DNA of 64,000 bases from UBA5794 sp963714375 (GTDB lineage Bacteria > Actinomycetota > Acidimicrobiia > Spongiisociales > UBA5794). The position numbers and the translations under genes were made by a program. Of this stretch, positions 1-7,125 are shown piece by piece (within the stretch, counting starts at the first letter, position 1; each line of letters begins with the position of its first letter). The notes under the pieces were generated by a model. That model was given only the letters and a program-made list of their open reading frames with translations, was not told the origin of the DNA and did not search any database. Location: contig CAVQOG010000003.1 in NCBI GenBank assembly GCA_963714375.1, positions 248,001-312,000 of the forward strand. Direction: 5' to 3'.

Positions 1-438
1 GATCTGGTCGTACGTCGCGGGGTAGGTGAGCAGTTCGTTGTGGTTCAGCTTCGCAATGAAGGGAATCCGATGTGCATATCTGCGCGACATCGCCGCCAAC
101 ACGCCGAACGTCGATGCCACGCCGTTGCATCCACCCTCGATGGCGAGCTGAACGATGTTCGACGGATCGAAGTAGTCAGGGTTGGGGGCAAAGCTCGCAG
201 CAGCCGAGTGCTCGATTCCCTGGTCGACCGGCAGGATCGAGACGTATCCGGTACCGCCGAGGCGACCATGGTCGAAAAGACGTTGGAGGCTGACGAGCGT
301 CTGGGGACTGCGATTCGAATCGATCAGCACTCGTTCAATAAAGTCGGGGCCTGGGAGATGAAGACGATCCTTCGATATCTTCGCCTTGTGTGAAAGTAGT
401 GAGTCGGCAGATTCGCCGAGCAGTGACCGGACATCCAT
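1..438 (-). CDS. fbaB: Class I fructose-bisphosphate aldolase (DhnA/FbaB type), 3' end cut by window
   Basis: Reading the minus strand from an ATG at 438 gives 146 residues that run off the left edge. The block GRLGGTGYVSILPVDQGIEH and the later EGGCNGVASTFGVL and KLNHNELLTYP match, from memory, the archaeal-type class I aldolase (DhnA family), which splits fructose-1,6-bisphosphate through a Schiff-base lysine. That lysine lies beyond the window edge. The start is fixed by GGAGGAG six bases upstream of the ATG. It is followed upstream by a phosphohexomutase on the same strand, so both may serve central sugar metabolism. Confidence 0.85.
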   Translation of the reverse strand, partial: MDVRSLLGESADSLLSHKAKISKDRLHLPGPDFIERVLIDSNRSPQTLVSLQRLFDHGRLGGTGYVSILPVDQGIEHSAAASFAPNPDYFDPSNIVQLAIEGGCNGVASTFGVLAAMSRRYAHRIPFIAKLNHNELLTYPATYDQI

Positions 439-505
439 CGGATACTCCTCCGTGGTATTCAGTTGACAGTTCCATTATCGCGGGATGCAGGCAGTGAGCG
501 AATCC

Positions 506-2227
506 TCAGGTCGCGATCGCTGCCCGCATCCACTCTGCAAGTTCATTTCCCGTGCTGGTTGCCGACTGTGCAAGCGCAGCCTCTGCACCCATCCAGTCCC
601 CGGACTCCGGGAACTGCTCCTGGAGATCCACGTAGATCTTGAGCTTGGGTTCAGTCCCTGAGGGACGTGCCAAGATCCTCCCTGTAGGTCCCAAGTCGAG
701 CTCGATGAGGTTGGTAGCTCCGAGATAGGTCGGGCGGTCTGCCGCCCCGACGAGGAAGTCTGTCATACCAGCCACGGATCGACCTCCAATATGGGAGGGA
801 GGTTCCTTCCTAAGCGCGGTCATGGCAGCGGCGATCTGTTCGGGTCCATCGGGGACCTGCATCCGAATCGACACCTGAGAGGAAACCGCCACGCCGTATC
901 GGCGATAGAGATCACCGACGAGATCGAGCACTGTCTTGTCTTTCGCCCGCGCATCAGCCGCCATGATGGCAAACGCGAGAGCGGCCGAGATCCCATCCTT
1001 ATCCCTGACAGTCGTCCCAACGGAATACCCGAGCGCCTCCTCATAACCAAGAGCGAGCATCCCCCGGCCCTCCTCCTCAAGCTCAAGGGCGGCGTTCCAG
1101 ATCCACTTGAACCCGGTCAGACTCCGATCCCACGTTGCACCGTGTGCCTCAGCGATCTGACCCAGGAGCGGAGACGACACGATTGAATTCACCACGACGG
1201 CGGAGGCGGGACCGCTCCAGTTCGTCAAGAGAAACTCCCCGAGGAGGCAGCCGACCTGGTTTCCTGTCAGTGGTCTCCATACCCCACCGGGATCGGGTAC
1301 AGAAGCGGCAAGGCGGTCGGTGTCAGGATCATTGGCAAGGACGAGGTCGGCATCGGTTGCCTGGGCAAGTTCATGGGCAAGGTCAAGCGCACCGGGCTCT
1401 TCTGGGTTCGGAAAACTCACGGTCGGGAACAGCCCATCGGGGGCGAACTGGCGTGCGACCGGGTTGACATTCTTGAAACCGAACCGTCGAAGCGCTTCCG
1501 TGACGAAGCGGCCGCCCACTCCATGCATCGCCGTGTACACAATCGACAGGGAACGATCACCAGTGACACCGGGGAGAGATGCGCCTACGGCGCGAAGGTA
1601 GGACTCGAACAGGTCGCCATCGATCGGAGTCGCTGAGGGGTGCTGGAATGGCTCAGCGGCACGTGGCACTCCGTTGGCTGGCCCCACAAGGTCAATCTGT
1701 TCGGCGATCTGAGCATCCGTTGGTGCGATGATCTGGATGCCATTGGATGAATACACCTTGTAGCCGTTGTCTGCGGGTGGGTTGTGGCTTGCGGTGATCA
1801 CGATCGATGTGCATGCGTCCATCGTGAGCCCGGCGTATGCAACGAGTGGTGTAGGCGTCGGATCGGCGAAGTAGCGAACAGTGAAACCCGCCGCAACGAG
1901 AACACCGATCGCGTCCGCCATGAACGCCTCCGAAGACGGTCTGGCATCCCTCCCGATCGCAATCAGTCGGTCGTCGGGTTCGGTATTGGCAAGCAGGTGA
2001 GCGGCGAGACCGGCCGTGGTCCGAATCACCACCGCACGGTTCATGCGGTTGGCTCCAGCCTCCACGACCCCGCGGATACCCGCGGTACCAAACGTGAGCG
2101 TGCCCGCCATGCGGTCTTCAAGTTTCGACGTGTGCCCCGATGCGAGGATCGTCGCCAGTTCTGCCCTTGTCACGGGATCGGGATCACCGTTTATCCAGTC
2201 CTGCGTCGCACGTTCAAGGTCCGTCAT
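506..2227 (-). CDS. Phosphohexomutase (phosphoglucomutase/phosphomannomutase, PGM2-like)
   Basis: A 573-residue alpha-D-phosphohexomutase, which interconverts hexose 1- and 6-phosphates. All four family loops are visible: the phosphoserine loop TASHNPPADNGYK (serine near 147), the metal loop DPDTDR (near 300), the sugar-specificity loop GYEEALGYS (near 395) and the phosphate-binding loop RPSGTEPKLK near the C-terminus. The length of about 570 residues and the early FGTAGIRG motif point to the PGM2/ManB-like branch rather than the 450-residue phosphoglucosamine mutase. Whether glucose, mannose or pentose phosphate is the main substrate cannot be told from the sequence. Confidence 0.93.
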   Translation of the reverse strand: MTDLERATQDWINGDPDPVTRAELATILASGHTSKLEDRMAGTLTFGTAGIRGVVEAGANRMNRAVVIRTTAGLAAHLLANTEPDDRLIAIGRDARPSSEAFMADAIGVLVAAGFTVRYFADPTPTPLVAYAGLTMDACTSIVITASHNPPADNGYKVYSSNGIQIIAPTDAQIAEQIDLVGPANGVPRAAEPFQHPSATPIDGDLFESYLRAVGASLPGVTGDRSLSIVYTAMHGVGGRFVTEALRRFGFKNVNPVARQFAPDGLFPTVSFPNPEEPGALDLAHELAQATDADLVLANDPDTDRLAASVPDPGGVWRPLTGNQVGCLLGEFLLTNWSGPASAVVVNSIVSSPLLGQIAEAHGATWDRSLTGFKWIWNAALELEEEGRGMLALGYEEALGYSVGTTVRDKDGISAALAFAIMAADARAKDKTVLDLVGDLYRRYGVAVSSQVSIRMQVPDGPEQIAAAMTALRKEPPSHIGGRSVAGMTDFLVGAADRPTYLGATNLIELDLGPTGRILARPSGTEPKLKIYVDLQEQFPESGDWMGAEAALAQSATSTGNELAEWMRAAIAT

Positions 2228-2268
2228 ATTGTGAGGGTACCTGCGGTCCTGTCCGATCGATGATGGAG

Positions 2269-2784
2269 TCAGTCAGTCGATTCAGCACGCTTGCGGTAGT
2301 TGTCGTAGATCTCCCCGCTGGGTCGACGGGCGTAGTCATATACGACGTGCGTCCGAGCAAAATGGTCGTGCCATGCCTGGCGTTCGTCGTCAATGATCAC
2401 CCAGACGAATCCCAACCACAACGCGACAGCCGAAACACCGTATCCAAGGAATCGGATGATCGACCGTCCGATCGATGGTGGCAGACCGTCTCGCCCAATG
2501 ATCCTGAGACCCATGAACCACTTGCCGATTGTTCTCCCCGTGAGGGACCAGAACATCGTGTAGTAGGCGGCGAAGATGAACGGAATCATCCACACGTATA
2601 TCACCGTCATGTCGATCGTCGGTTGGAGCCCCATTCCTTGGATCGCAGCATCAATGAGGGTGGACACGCCGCCCCCAATCGCAACGATCGCTGCAATCAC
2701 ACCGAGGTCGATGATGAAAGCAAACATCCGTGTTACGAAGCCTGCTGCACGGTCCTGGAGGACGTGGAAGTCGTCCTTGCTCAT
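2269..2784 (-). CDS. RDD-family integral membrane protein
   Basis: A 171-residue protein with three or four hydrophobic segments (about residues 19-45, 63-83 and 110-130). The RDD signature appears as an Arg near residue 19 (FVTRMFAFIIDLGV) and two Asp residues: the one in that first segment and the DDE after the last helix. Some RDD proteins are cation/proton antiporters, but the substrate here is unknown. Its start overlaps the stop of the next upstream gene by an ATGA junction, so the two are translationally coupled. Confidence 0.85.
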   Translation of the reverse strand: MSKDDFHVLQDRAAGFVTRMFAFIIDLGVIAAIVAIGGGVSTLIDAAIQGMGLQPTIDMTVIYVWMIPFIFAAYYTMFWSLTGRTIGKWFMGLRIIGRDGLPPSIGRSIIRFLGYGVSAVALWLGFVWVIIDDERQAWHDHFARTHVVYDYARRPSGEIYDNYRKRAESTD

Positions 2785-3458
2785 TCGGTTCGCGGCACCG
2801 GCATCGGGGGGATCCCTCGCTTCTCCCTGCCAAGCAGTCGCCTGAAAACGCCCTCGGTCAGTCCGTCAGCCGCTGCACCGGTCTCCCTCATCTCTCGAAC
2901 CGCAGATCCTGTGATCCCGAGTGTCTGCTCCCGAACGAGGTCGCCAAGTTCTTCGGATGCTCCGAGGTAGCCCATGATCCCGCTGACCGATTGCTCGAAT
3001 ACCTGCACTGCAAGGACACGACCGCGGGCGTATTCGCCAGTGCCCACCGATGTGAGACGCTCCCGTTCCTCGGCCATCGCCGTCAGCAACGGCTCGGTGA
3101 GACCTTCGACGAATCCCGCAATCCCCGTGGCCCTGGCAACGTACGTTCCCGTGTCCCAAGCGACGCCAGCAGCTCGGGTAACCGGATACGTCGCCTTTGA
3201 GGCGGAGTTTGCCATCTGCCGAGCCTGTCGTGGTAGCTCCGATATCCAACCGACAACGGCCATGAGGGTCGGATCCGCATGGATGGGTGCCATCTCGGTC
3301 GAATCGGGGTCAAGATCCGCCTCATCAAGTGCCCGAGAAAGAGCCATGAGCCGATCGACGCCTTCCCCAATGCCACCGGCGACAAGGCGAACAATCGTCC
3401 GGTGAGCATCGTCCGGATCGACAAACTCTTGTGGTGCATCGGTTCGCTCGGAGGTCAT
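2781..3458 (-). CDS. Conserved-looking protein of unknown function
   Basis: I do not recognise a family in this 225-residue protein. It is Ala- and Glu-rich, has no signal peptide or clear membrane helix, and appears mostly helical. The middle (about 75-130) carries small-residue-rich segments such as ATGIAGFVEGLTEPLLTAM that could be amphipathic and membrane-associated. It overlaps the RDD protein gene by four bases (ATGA), so a shared role at the membrane is plausible. It stands opposite the tRNA cluster, whose promoter region lies in 3459-3608. Confidence 0.7.
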   Translation of the reverse strand: MTSERTDAPQEFVDPDDAHRTIVRLVAGGIGEGVDRLMALSRALDEADLDPDSTEMAPIHADPTLMAVVGWISELPRQARQMANSASKATYPVTRAAGVAWDTGTYVARATGIAGFVEGLTEPLLTAMAEERERLTSVGTGEYARGRVLAVQVFEQSVSGIMGYLGASEELGDLVREQTLGITGSAVREMRETGAAADGLTEGVFRRLLGREKRGIPPMPVPRTE

Positions 3459-3608
3459 GACCAGACATTACCGCGCTGTGCCGATGCAGGGGCCTCGTCC
3501 GGAATCTGCAATCCGTAATCCGTATACCTCCGGGGGCTGCCAGAGTGCGGAGGGAGATATACTCGCAGGACCGTAGCCAGTCCAGGTCGATACAATGTCG
3601 GGCGTCCT

Positions 3609-3681
3609 GCCCCCATCGTCCAGAGGCCTAGGACTCCGCCCTTTCAAGGCGGCAACGGGGATTCGAATTCCCCTGGGGGCA
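3609..3681 (+). tRNA. tRNA-Glu (TTC)
   Basis: The acceptor arms GCCCCCA (3609-3615) and TGGGGGC (3674-3680) pair perfectly. The anticodon stem CCGCC/GGCGG encloses the loop CTTTCAA with anticodon TTC. The T-arm has GGGGATTCGAATTCCCC. The discriminator base is A and CCA is not encoded. It is the first of three tRNAs in one direction. Confidence 0.96.
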
Positions 3682-3687
3682 CAACGC

Positions 3688-3765
3688 GGGGGCGTGGTGA
3701 AGTCTGGAGTTCACGCCGGCCTGTCAAGCCGGAGATCGCGGGTTCAAATCCCGTCGCTCCCGCCA
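3688..3765 (+). tRNA. tRNA-Asp (GTC)
   Basis: Acceptor arms GGGGGCG (3688-3694) and CGCTCCC pair with one G-U. The anticodon stem-loop CCGGC-CTGTCAA-GCCGG gives anticodon GTC. The T-arm reads CGGGTTCAAATCCCG. The discriminator is G (3762) and CCA is encoded at 3763-3765. It starts only six bases after tRNA-Glu, so the two are co-transcribed. Confidence 0.96.
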
Positions 3766-3773
3766 GCACAACG

Positions 3774-3819
3774 CCTCGAATCTTGCTCGATAGCGATATC
3801 GGGCAAGATTCGAGGTTTT
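3774..3819 (+). terminator. Strong hairpin plus T-run between tRNA-Asp and tRNA-Phe
   Basis: A perfect 13-bp inverted repeat (3774-3786 with 3803-3815, arm CCTCGAATCTTGC) with a 16-base loop is followed by TTTT at 3816-3819. This looks like an intrinsic terminator for the Glu-Asp transcript. The first base of tRNA-Phe follows directly at 3820, so it could instead act as a processing or attenuation structure. Confidence 0.8.
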
Positions 3820-3895
3820 GGTCAGGTAGCTCAGTTGGTAGAGCACCGGTCTGAAAAACCGGGGGTCGGCGGTTCGAGCCCGCCCCTGACCACCA
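3820..3895 (+). tRNA. tRNA-Phe (GAA)
   Basis: Acceptor arms GGTCAGG (3820-3826) and CCTGACC (3885-3891) pair perfectly. The anticodon stem CCGGT/ACCGG holds loop CTGAAAA with anticodon GAA. The T-arm has GGCGGTTCGAGCCCGCC, the discriminator is A, and CCA is encoded at 3893-3895. It has no room for its own promoter after the preceding hairpin, so it depends on read-through or on a promoter inside that region. Confidence 0.96.
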
Positions 3896-4046
3896 TTCGT
3901 GAAGCATTACTGCCGCGAAGGTTTCAGCGTTCACGGCGTCAACGCCAAGCACCGATTTTATGCCCTGGCCTGCATCTGGTCGGCTTCCCGATTCGACACC
4001 GAAGGGATCGACGTGTCCTTGTCGTCGGGACGGCTGAATTTGTGAT

Positions 4047-4127
4047 ACAATATATCTATTGTAGGTCTCTCTTGTAGTCACAATCTTTATATTGTATTAT
4101 GAAGCCTAAGTACAATGTATGCATTGT
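4047..4127 (+). promoter_or_regulatory. Three phased operators and promoter of the XRE/Fic module
   Basis: Three palindromes of the form ACAAT-N6-ATTGT lie at 4047-4062, 4080-4095 and 4112-4127. Their centres are 33 and 32 bp apart, close to three helical turns, so a repressor would bind on one face. A promoter fits as -35 TTGTAG (4072-4077), a 17-bp spacer and -10 TATTAT (4095-4100), with the middle operator filling the spacer. The natural repressor candidate is the XRE protein encoded just downstream. The stretch is clearly more AT-rich than its surroundings. The 150 bp between tRNA-Phe and the first operator show nothing I recognise. Confidence 0.8.
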
Positions 4128-4137
4128 GAGAGGTAAC

Positions 4138-4608
4138 ATGAAGAACAGCAACCAGCATGCCCGCGATCGTCTCGACTCCCGGTTCAACCAGATGCGTACT
4201 CTGCTGGGTGAGCCGCGTCCACACAAAGGTTGGGTACGGGCGATACGTGACGCTCTCGGAATGTCTGCCAATGAACTGGCTGAAAGGGTGGGCGTCAGCC
4301 AACAAAGAATTGCAGCGATTGAGCGCGACGAGGTTCAGGACGCTGTCACCTTGAAGACGCTGCGAGAAGTGGCGGACGGTCTCGAATGCGATCTCGTGTA
4401 TGTGCTGCTCCCGAGGACCAGCTTGGAACCAATGGTTCGCCAGCAGGCACAGCGAAAAGCAACAGCGTTGCTGGCTCCGGTGACTCACCACAGTCGGCTT
4501 GAAGCCCAGTCGCTGTCTGCCTCTGAAGACCAAGCACAGATCGACGAGCTAGCAAATCGGCTGGCGGATCGCCGCGGGCTTTGGAGCAACAAGACGGCTG
4601 ACTCGTGA
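4138..4608 (+). CDS. XRE-family antitoxin/repressor, mobile mystery protein A type
   Basis: A 156-residue DNA-binding protein with an XRE helix-turn-helix at about 34-66 (ALGMSANELAERVGVSQQRI). The pairing with a Fic gene and the overall layout match the family called mobile mystery protein A. It probably neutralises the adjacent Fic enzyme and represses the module through the ACAAT-N6-ATTGT sites. The start at 4138 is preferred over 4099 because an in-frame ATG at 4099 overlaps the -10 box, while GAGAGG lies just before 4138. It shares a GTGA junction with the fic gene. Confidence 0.85.
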   Translation: MKNSNQHARDRLDSRFNQMRTLLGEPRPHKGWVRAIRDALGMSANELAERVGVSQQRIAAIERDEVQDAVTLKTLREVADGLECDLVYVLLPRTSLEPMVRQQAQRKATALLAPVTHHSRLEAQSLSASEDQAQIDELANRLADRRGLWSNKTADS

Positions 4609-5192
4609 TTGACTGGTTCCCAGAGCAAGGCGACGGCCACACGGACCTCTCCGAAGAGGAACGTCGAGGTCTGATCCCCACGTACATAGCCACGCGCGCC
4701 GACTTGTACGACGCGGAACAGCGCAACATAGCCCAGGTTCTACTCCGTCGAACACCTACAGCTGCGGTACTGCTCGACGACGTCTACCTGCGCGCCCTGC
4801 ACCAAGACATGTTCGGTGACGTCTGGTCGTGGGCAGGGAAGTATCGGACACATGACACCAACATCGGCGTGTCGTGGGAGCAGATCTCAATGGCTATACG
4901 CGACCTCGTTGATGACACCGCGGTCTGGATCGAGCATGCCACGTACGAACCCGACGAAATCGCGATTCGCTTCCACCACCGATTGGTCTCCATCCACCCA
5001 TTCTCGAACGGCAACGGACGCCACAGCCGGATTGCTGCCGACTACCTCATTCGGTCGCTCGGTCATCCACCATTTTCTTGGGGCGTAGATCTCGATCTGG
5101 ATGTTCGTGCGTTGCGGTCGGAATACATCGTGTCGTTGCAGGCAGCCGATGCTCAACACTTCGACCAGTTGCGGGCTTTCGCGCGCTCCTGA
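4605..5192 (+). CDS. Fic-domain AMP-transferase, mobile mystery protein B type (toxin)
   Basis: A 195-residue Fic protein. The active-site motif HPFSNGNGR (residues 131-139) has the complete catalytic His and the Gly/Asn/Arg phosphate-binding residues, so it should transfer AMP, or another nucleotide group, to target hydroxyls. GTG at 4605 overlaps the antitoxin stop (GTGA), giving coupled translation. The pair corresponds to the mobile mystery protein A/B couple found on mobile segments. Its site right after a tRNA and its AT-rich promoter suggest acquisition, but no integrase or repeated tRNA end is visible. The 235 bp that follow (5193-5427) contain no feature I can support. Confidence 0.88.
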   Translation: MIDWFPEQGDGHTDLSEEERRGLIPTYIATRADLYDAEQRNIAQVLLRRTPTAAVLLDDVYLRALHQDMFGDVWSWAGKYRTHDTNIGVSWEQISMAIRDLVDDTAVWIEHATYEPDEIAIRFHHRLVSIHPFSNGNGRHSRIAADYLIRSLGHPPFSWGVDLDLDVRALRSEYIVSLQAADAQHFDQLRAFARS

Positions 5193-5427
5193 CTCACGGC
5201 GACGCTGCATCGAATCAGCTTCTTGCACTAGGGACCGCTAGCGCCTGACTGATTGAGCAGCGTGAGCCTCTTCTGCAATTCGAGGAGACGACGGACAGCT
5301 GCATCCCTGCTGGAGTTGGCGCTCGCAAGCCTGTGACGGAACCAAACCCGTCCTCCCGCTTGCGGAGGGAACGCGGCGTCTGCTTCGCAAACGATGCAGG
5401 GGGCTTCACACCGTGAGAACCTGGCTC

Positions 5428-5775
5428 TTAGCCTTTCGGTCCGTGCTTGCCGCACGGGCAATCGCCCGACATGCGCTTGAGCACGGTTTGGGTCATGTCG
5501 TCCAACATTGAGGGATCTCCGCCGTGACGGGCGATCACCTTTGCCGTGACCTCTCTCGCTTTTTCCTCCAGTGACATTTCTCCGGAGGGCCGCTCCAGCG
5601 GGGATGTCGGGTTCGACGTCATGTTCACCGCAACGCCGAGAGCATCTGCCCGCTCACGCGCAAGCGGCGTGACGATCGAGCCCACGGGAACGAACAACTC
5701 GGAGCCGCCGGTCTCTGCGGCCATCTCGATATCGCCGGCCGAGACCACCCGTGTTCTATGCATATCTCCCATCAT
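5428..5775 (-). CDS. Small BMC-associated protein with EutQ-N-like module
   Basis: A 115-residue protein at the end of the microcompartment operon. Residues 10-47 have a pattern of D-[IV]-x-x-AA followed by hydrophobic strands and V-T-P-x-A-R-x-x-x-x-x-LG. This resembles the N-terminal segment I remember from EutQ, and it also occurs at the start of the MDH-like enzyme of this operon. A helical stretch (about 66-85) and a tail with CPCGKHG follow, which could bind a metal. GAGGAGG lies upstream, and spacing favours the second of two consecutive ATGs (5772). It is nine bases from the opine dehydrogenase gene. It may be an adaptor tying cargo to the shell; no enzymatic role can be read. Confidence 0.72.
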   Translation of the reverse strand: MMGDMHRTRVVSAGDIEMAAETGGSELFVPVGSIVTPLARERADALGVAVNMTSNPTSPLERPSGEMSLEEKAREVTAKVIARHGGDPSMLDDMTQTVLKRMSGDCPCGKHGPKG

Positions 5776-5784
5776 CCACCTCCT

Positions 5785-7101
5785 CTAGCTGTAGAAGCCG
5801 AAGGCGCGGCATACGCCCGATTCCGAGCACTTGCCACCAAGTGCTGTGTGTTCGACGTGTTCGATCATGTGTTCCACCGACATGCCACCCAAACCCAGAC
5901 CAGAGACCGTACGCCCCTCATCCCACCAGTCGATCGAGCACATGGCGCTCGCCAGATGAACCATCGAGTCCACCGTAGGTGTCGGAACGCCGAGCACGCG
6001 ACCAAAGTCAGCGATCGGAACGAGCGAGTTCGGCACATCATCAAGGATGTGGTTCTGGGCAAGGATGTGGCTGGGCGCCGTGAACCCCGCGATGTAGGGG
6101 TTTGCCCTGATAACGTCAAAGATGTTGTCGCCAACAATGTGGTAGCTCTCTCGATACCAGTCAAGCAGCGACCACACCTCCTTGAGACCCAGGGCCTTTG
6201 CCACCGACTGCTTCTCTTGATCGAGCTTGCCCATAATGAGCGTCGCGATCGTTGGAGTCACCTGGTCCTGGTAGAACTTGAGTGGCTCGCCGGCCGCCGT
6301 GCGCTCAAGCACCGAAGTGTTCAGGAGGACCGTGCCAGGGTGCACCACCGGCGCCACATTGTTGAGACCGGTCTCCAACACGTTCTGGGCAGGCTCAATC
6401 TGAGGATACAGATCGCGCAACGGATCCATCATCAGATCGTTATCGGATGCCGGAAGGGCTGCCGCCCGCATCCTGAACTTCTCCTTGAGAATTTTGACCG
6501 TGTAGGCGTCCGTGCGCTCGGCGGCGTAGATGAAGGTCTGGGTTTCGCCGAGCACGATCCTTGCCGAGCACGCAAATCGGGTAAGGGTGCGTGCGAACTC
6601 CAGTGAGCCGCCGGTACGACCCGGGTTGAGCACCACCACCTGACCATCGCGTAGCAGCGGTGCCAGCATCGAGGCATAGGGCTTGTGCGACATCGCAGGA
6701 GCGCAGATCATGATCAGATCTGCTCCCTTGACGGCCACATCGAGGCTACGGGTGACCTTTGCAATCTTTCCGAACCCGCTTACCTCGGAACCGATGATCG
6801 ATACCCCGCCCTTCTCCTCGATCGGTTCCACCTCCCACGAAAAGGGCGACCAAATCGTGATCTCGTATCCAAGAATCGCCATATGGCCGGCCATCGCCAT
6901 GCCGCCGTTCCCCCCACCGAGGATCGACACCTTGAGCGTGTCCGCCTTGTGGGCACGCCGCGACGGGTCAACAGCACGCTCAAAACCTGATGCGTACGTG
7001 GCCTGAGACTTCGTCCCACCTCCGACCGCTGGCCCACCACTCGTACCTTGCCAACTCTGCAACTCGTCGAGTATGTCAGAGTACATTTGCTCATTGTCCA
7101 T
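5785..7101 (-). CDS. Opine-dehydrogenase-like NAD(P) enzyme with encapsulation-peptide-like N-terminus
   Basis: A 438-residue protein of the NAD/NADP octopine/nopaline dehydrogenase family. The Rossmann motif LGGGNGG is at 61-67 and a conserved segment NNVAPVVHPGTVLLN (His near 254) lies in the C-terminal domain. Such enzymes form or split the secondary amine linking an amino acid to a carbonyl compound. Ahead of the Rossmann fold is an extra N-terminus: an amphipathic helix (MDNEQMYSDILDELQSWQG) and a Gly/Ser/Ala linker, which is how BMC cargo is usually addressed. The ATG at 7101 is chosen because GGAGGTG precedes it. In this operon it could oxidise an N-alkylglutamate to glutamate plus aldehyde inside the shell; that is inference. 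Confidence 0.85.
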   Translation of the reverse strand: MDNEQMYSDILDELQSWQGTSGGPAVGGGTKSQATYASGFERAVDPSRRAHKADTLKVSILGGGNGGMAMAGHMAILGYEITIWSPFSWEVEPIEEKGGVSIIGSEVSGFGKIAKVTRSLDVAVKGADLIMICAPAMSHKPYASMLAPLLRDGQVVVLNPGRTGGSLEFARTLTRFACSARIVLGETQTFIYAAERTDAYTVKILKEKFRMRAAALPASDNDLMMDPLRDLYPQIEPAQNVLETGLNNVAPVVHPGTVLLNTSVLERTAAGEPLKFYQDQVTPTIATLIMGKLDQEKQSVAKALGLKEVWSLLDWYRESYHIVGDNIFDVIRANPYIAGFTAPSHILAQNHILDDVPNSLVPIADFGRVLGVPTPTVDSMVHLASAMCSIDWWDEGRTVSGLGLGGMSVEHMIEHVEHTALGGKCSESGVCRAFGFYS

Positions 7102-7125
7102 GGTCACCTCCAAAACACCAATTGA

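Noticed and set aside
5350..5380. GC-rich CGTCCTCCC...GGAGGG motif, also loosely present near 29330 and 42015
   Set aside because: The three sequences do not align beyond the CGTCC core, and the stems are imperfect; not a convincing repeat family.
3820..5427. tRNA-Phe as attachment site of a genomic island carrying the Fic module
   Set aside because: No integrase, and no repeat of the tRNA 3' end was found downstream of the fic gene.
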